The notes beneath the pieces are model-generated. The model was given only the letters and a program-made list of their open reading frames with translations. It was not told the origin of the DNA and made no database searches. Made by a program: the position numbers and the translations under genes. DNA of 64,000 nt from Candidatus Avimonas merdigallinarum (GTDB taxonomy: Bacteria; Bacillota; Clostridia; Oscillospirales; Acutalibacteraceae), in contig CAJFGS010000004.1 of assembly GCA_904377855.1 (NCBI GenBank), forward strand, positions 696 through 64,695, written 5' to 3'. This document shows, in pieces, positions 60,713 through 64,000 of the stretch. Each line of letters begins with the position of its first letter. Position 1 is the stretch's first letter.

Positions 60713-61186
60713 CTATAACTGCAGAAAGTCGCGGTATACGCCCGGCGCCGAATCCGGTATGAGGATAGCGCCTACGGTTTTTTCATAGAATGCCGCCGGC
60801 CCCACGCCCCCGATGATCGCGTAGGCGTACCCAATATCCCGCATGGAGCGCAGGGCGGTCAGTAGCAGCGCTTTTCCGACTCCTTTGCCGCGTTCGGACT
60901 CCAAAACAGCCGTCGGGCCAAAAAAGTTCCGGTATGTAGCGTCATAGCAGGCGTACCCGATCGGCGTTCTGCCGCGGGCCGCGAGGATACAAGCGGCGGG
61001 CTGCCGGGCAAAGGCGGCCTGGCATTCCCCAGCGGCGTGTTTTCCAAACTGATCCCGCACCCACTCGGTGACGCCGATTTGGTCGGGCGTCAGGGCGCGG
61101 AAGATTCGGACGCCGTCCTCGGCAAGCCGCTGGAAAAGGGAGGGATCCTCCGGAAGATTCAGTAAATTGACCAGCATATCGGGCAT
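60713..61186 (-). CDS. GNAT family N-acetyltransferase
   Basis: 157 residues. ILAARGRTPIGYACYDATYR, TAVLESERGKGVGKALLLTA (acetyl-CoA site) and YAIIGGVGPAAFYEKTVGA are classic GNAT strands and loops. The substrate may be an amino sugar given the glycosidase neighbour, but that is inference. ATG at 61186 with GGAGG upstream. Follows the GH3 gene by 20 bases in one unit. Confidence 0.88.
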   Translation of the reverse strand: MPDMLVNLLNLPEDPSLFQRLAEDGVRIFRALTPDQIGVTEWVRDQFGKHAAGECQAAFARQPAACILAARGRTPIGYACYDATYRNFFGPTAVLESERGKGVGKALLLTALRSMRDIGYAYAIIGGVGPAAFYEKTVGAILIPDSAPGVYRDFLQL

Positions 61187-61206
61187 GTAAAAACCTCCAA
61201 ATCGTT

Positions 61207-62805
61207 TTATAAATGGATGGGCAGCTTCCCCCGCGGCTGCGCATCCCCGCGGATGACGTCGCAGACTGCGCGCAGGGAGGTGTCCATATAGGAAAACGCG
61301 GAAACAATGGTGGCGTTCGGGTGCAGCGCCGTGACCTCGTAGGCGAATCGCAGCGGGATCACAATGGTGGGGCTGGCCTCTGCAATCTGATTCACCAGAT
61401 GAAGATAGAGCGGGAATTCGTTGGAATTTTCACTGCATATCATGACCAAGTCGTGCTTTTCCGCAAGCTGCAGACATTCGCGGATACTGTCTTCGTCCGG
61501 GGAAAGCGGTATTTTTTGAACCGAAACGAACGGATAATACGGGGAAATTATGTCGCCGAAATTGCACTCTGCATGGGCAAAGCCGTCCGCGCTGGAAATC
61601 GCCTGCATTTCCGGCACAATGGCCAGCACGCGGGGGTATTGTGCCGGCCGGGCGGGGAGCAGCCCTTTCGGGTCGCGGACCAGGGTGACGGAATCGCGCG
61701 CCACATTTCGCAGCAAAAGGGATTTTTGTATTTCGCTCAGGGGCTTTCGGGCCTCCCGATAGGCCGACAGGCGTTCCTTCAGCCGAAGGACGCGGCGGAC
61801 CTTATCGTTTACTGCTTCCTCGGAAATTATCCGCTGCTTCAAAGCGGAAAGCAGCGCGTTATACATCACAATGTGAGGGGAGCGGGAACCCAGGGCCGTA
61901 ATAATGTCGGCCCCCGCTTGAAAGGCCAAAAGCGCGGCTTTTTGCGGAGGGAAGGCATCATGGGTGGGGCCGAGGCCGATGTTGTCGGTGATGACGACGC
62001 CGTCATAGCCGTACCGTTCCCGCAGCAGCGTGGTGATGGCATAGCGCGACAGGGTGGCGGGCATCCCCCTCTCGACTTTCGGGATGCCGGAGAGGACCAC
62101 GTTCCCCACCATCAGGCAGTCGGCCCCTTGGCGGATGGCCTCCAGGAAGGGGTATCCGTCCAGGGAATTCAGCTGGTGTTCCGGCAGTTGGCTTACCGGA
62201 AGCTCGCGATAGGAATCCCCTGAGGTCGAGATCGCGCCCTGGCCGGGATAATGCTTGTAGGTGGATCCAACGCCGCCGGTGTTCAGCCCCTTGGATAACG
62301 CAATCCCCAGGCGGGCGGCCATCTGAGGGGAATCGCCGAAAGAACGCGCGCCGACAATGGGGTCGTCCGGGTTCCGGCAGAGATCCAGCACGGGCGCCCA
62401 GGCCATATTGATCCCCAGATCGCAGAGATCCGAGCCGATGCACCAGCCGCAGGAGTAGGCGTCGTTCTCACTTTGCGTGGCTCCCAATGCGAAATTACCG
62501 GGGGTGGGGGTCACGCCGTCTTGGAATTGAGAGAAGCACCCGCCCTCCTCGTCCACGGCGATGATGGGCTTAATCCCGGCGCAATGCTCCATGATCACCC
62601 GTTCAATTTCCTGATTGCTCTGCCGGATCTGGCGCCGGGTCCCATTGAAGGTGTTGAACAATCCCACATTTCCAAAATGATACTTTGCAATGGTGTCCTC
62701 GAAGGCGGAATTCAGGATGCTGCTGTTTACCTCGATGCAGAATAGCTGCCCCAGCTTCTGTTCAATGGACATGGATTGAAGCGTGCGCTCAATGGTATCG
62801 GTCAT
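61207..62805 (-). CDS. GH3-family (NagZ-like) glycosidase homologue with altered catalytic dyad
   Basis: 532 residues. The TIM barrel has IEQKLGQLFCIEV, PIIAVDEEGGCFSQFQDGVT, NMAWAPVLDLCRNPDDPIVG and TYKHYPGQGAISTSGDSYRE. Canonical NagZ reads KHFPGHGDTxxDSH; here the His after Asp-Ser is Tyr199, so the usual acid/base His is absent. The nucleophile Asp274 is kept (VVITDNIGLG). A C-terminal domain (about 380-532) follows. It may cleave beta-N-acetylhexosaminides with a changed mechanism, act as a phosphorylase, or bind without cleaving. No signal peptide, so cytosolic. Neighbours are a ROK regulator and a GNAT protein. Confidence 0.8.
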   Translation of the reverse strand: MTDTIERTLQSMSIEQKLGQLFCIEVNSSILNSAFEDTIAKYHFGNVGLFNTFNGTRRQIRQSNQEIERVIMEHCAGIKPIIAVDEEGGCFSQFQDGVTPTPGNFALGATQSENDAYSCGWCIGSDLCDLGINMAWAPVLDLCRNPDDPIVGARSFGDSPQMAARLGIALSKGLNTGGVGSTYKHYPGQGAISTSGDSYRELPVSQLPEHQLNSLDGYPFLEAIRQGADCLMVGNVVLSGIPKVERGMPATLSRYAITTLLRERYGYDGVVITDNIGLGPTHDAFPPQKAALLAFQAGADIITALGSRSPHIVMYNALLSALKQRIISEEAVNDKVRRVLRLKERLSAYREARKPLSEIQKSLLLRNVARDSVTLVRDPKGLLPARPAQYPRVLAIVPEMQAISSADGFAHAECNFGDIISPYYPFVSVQKIPLSPDEDSIRECLQLAEKHDLVMICSENSNEFPLYLHLVNQIAEASPTIVIPLRFAYEVTALHPNATIVSAFSYMDTSLRAVCDVIRGDAQPRGKLPIHL

Positions 62806-62819
62806 CCCTCTATCTCCTT

Positions 62820-63959
62820 TTACAGTTCGCCGGACAACAGCCGGGAAATCGAATACTTCGCGCCGCCCTTGGCGACGGAAACGTCCCCGTAATGAGCCAG
62901 GTAAACCTTAACATTGCCGATGGAAGTGAAATCGGCGCCGCCGGCCGCGGACAGGATGGAGTCGACCGCATCGGGGGATAGGCCGCCGATGACGACGGCA
63001 TCCGGATTGTACAGGCAGACCATGTTATAGATGACGCGGGAAAGCTGCCGGCCGTAAAGGCGGAGAGTCTCCTGTGCATCCGGATCCCCGGCTTGGGCGA
63101 GGCGGAAAAAGTCCGGATAGGAAAACGGCGCCGGGAAAACCTGCTCCGGATTTTCTGCGGCCTGGTCCGGTCGTGCCAGGAGCTGCTTGACCACCTGCCT
63201 TCGAATATATCGCAGGCTCGCCATATCGTCCAGCGTGACGGGGCAGCCGTCGATATCGTGGGCTTCGACGATTTTTCCGATTTTCGGCGGGCGGCCTGCC
63301 AGGAATGGAGAAACCATCCCGTCCGTGATGAGACTCATGCGGACCGTTTCGCCGATATTCAGGTAGAGCACGTTGATAAACTCTTCGCTGAAATGGAACA
63401 AGGCTTCCGCCAACGCGGTTAAATTCAGGCCGTTTTCGTAATAGACAGGCAGATCGAATTCTGCGGAAAGCGGCTCGGTAAGGGCTTCCGGAGCCATTCT
63501 TTCCGAAAGGCCGAGATTATCCGCGATGCAGATGCAAAAGCAGGACGAGAGGCCGGAAGCAAGCACGCTGGAACGCACCAGGTCCGACAGCAGCGGGGGA
63601 GAGGGCTCCTCTGCCGTGACCGGAATGGTGCAGTGGGATCGGACGTTGGAGCAAAAATCCATTAGAAAAAAGCGAACTTCATGTGGGCAAAGCTCCAGCA
63701 CGATGGTGTAGCCGGCATTGGGGTTGGTCTCCAGGTAGACCGGCTTGCGTCCCAAATAGCCGGGCCCCCGCCCCGCGTCCTGAATAACGCCCAAGGAAAT
63801 CAGCCGATCGCAGATATTGGTGATGCTTGCGGGGCTTAATTTGGTCATTGCGGAAAGCTGCGTGCGGGAAAGATGACCCAGTTTCTCAATGGTCTGCAAA
63901 ACCAAACGAAACGCCGGCCGTTTAAGGTAGGGGCCGAGCGAAAACAGCTTGTTGGTCAT
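62820..63959 (-). CDS. ROK-family transcriptional regulator
   Basis: 379 residues. N-terminal winged helix (AFRLVLQTIEKLGHLSRTQL, SAMTKLSPASITNICDRLIS) is followed by a ROK sugar-kinase-like domain (LNIGETVRMSLITDGMV, ICIADNLGLSERM, NPDAVVIGGLSPDAVDSILS). The usual DxGxT and zinc motif CxCGxxGC are not evident, so it is a regulator rather than a kinase. Likely controls the GH3 and GNAT genes in response to an amino sugar. Start ATG at 63959 with GGGGAGGG upstream. First gene of the unit; the edge of the window cuts its promoter region. Confidence 0.88.
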   Translation of the reverse strand: MTNKLFSLGPYLKRPAFRLVLQTIEKLGHLSRTQLSAMTKLSPASITNICDRLISLGVIQDAGRGPGYLGRKPVYLETNPNAGYTIVLELCPHEVRFFLMDFCSNVRSHCTIPVTAEEPSPPLLSDLVRSSVLASGLSSCFCICIADNLGLSERMAPEALTEPLSAEFDLPVYYENGLNLTALAEALFHFSEEFINVLYLNIGETVRMSLITDGMVSPFLAGRPPKIGKIVEAHDIDGCPVTLDDMASLRYIRRQVVKQLLARPDQAAENPEQVFPAPFSYPDFFRLAQAGDPDAQETLRLYGRQLSRVIYNMVCLYNPDAVVIGGLSPDAVDSILSAAGGADFTSIGNVKVYLAHYGDVSVAKGGAKYSISRLLSGEL

Positions 63960-64000
63960 CGCATCATTTCCCTCCCCCTCAGTTTTTGAAACATCTCGAA

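Overview
The window is GC-rich, gene-dense chromosome from an anaerobic, low-GC-lineage-like Gram-positive (Clostridia, probably Oscillospirales). I infer this from the gene content: spore maturation genes spmAB, an AbrB/SpoVT regulator, [FeFe]-hydrogenases, an Rnf-type locus, the Prp protease next to an L27 that carries the Firmicutes N-terminal extension, and Mini-RNase III. Most promoters are plain sigma-A boxes with 17-base spacers. Many transcription units end in GC-rich hairpins with nearly perfect stems, often bidirectional.

Layout. 1-3200: an IS200-type transposase remnant, an ECF sigma factor and its probable membrane anti-sigma partner, which is split by a frameshift in a run of seven G. 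3.7-8.2 kb: biotin operon birA-bioY-bioB-bioD-bioA behind a BirA operator. 8.6-11 kb: a divergent LCP-type protein and a transglutaminase-like lipoprotein. 11.3-14 kb: a sensor kinase and response regulator. 14.4-19.3 kb: a hydrogen-sensing or hydrogen-metabolising cluster: thioredoxin-like ferredoxin, [FeFe]-hydrogenase-like protein with PAS domain, SpoIIE-type phosphatase and group B [FeFe]-hydrogenase. 19.4-23.7 kb: DUF436 protein, small Smr protein, pyrE, glmS. 24.2-30.9 kb: membrane protein, abrB, spmAB, feoAB, DUF1893 protein, ECF-transporter S subunit. 30.9-36.3 kb: ferredoxin-type aldo/keto reductase, two bacterial PH-domain proteins, an unannotated small RNA candidate, an RlmI-like methyltransferase and an SH3 lipoprotein. 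36.4-42.7 kb: apbE and an unusual Rnf locus (rnfC, rnfD, an enlarged rnfG, and a gene that looks like an rnfE-rnfA fusion) with no rnfB. 43-46.6 kb: MFS transporter, truncated AraC-type regulator, Gfo/Idh/MocA oxidoreductase. 46.9-50.6 kb: phosphatase, XRE regulator, membrane proteins. 50.7-53.8 kb: rplU-prp-rpmA, then obgE and mrnC. 54-60.3 kb: kinase-like protein, icd, hydrolase, membrane-anchored MurF-like ligase, ddl, small GNAT protein. 60.7-64 kb: ROK regulator, GH3 glycosidase-like protein, GNAT protein.

How they work together. Two redox modules stand out. The hydrogenase cluster joins an H-cluster protein to PAS and phosphatase signalling modules. The Rnf locus pairs a flavin transferase (ApbE) with several potential flavin-carrying domains. 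In the latter, rnfG has two near-identical 126-residue modules inserted inside its FMN domain, the membrane subunits appear fused and have lost most of the expected iron-sulfur ligand cysteines, and the rnfC upstream region is duplicated. This is the best candidate here for an undescribed variant system. The biotin operon lacks bioF and any pimelate-forming gene, at least in this window.

Limits: all calls are from reading the sequence and recalling family motifs; no searches were run. Promoter and terminator calls are pattern matches.
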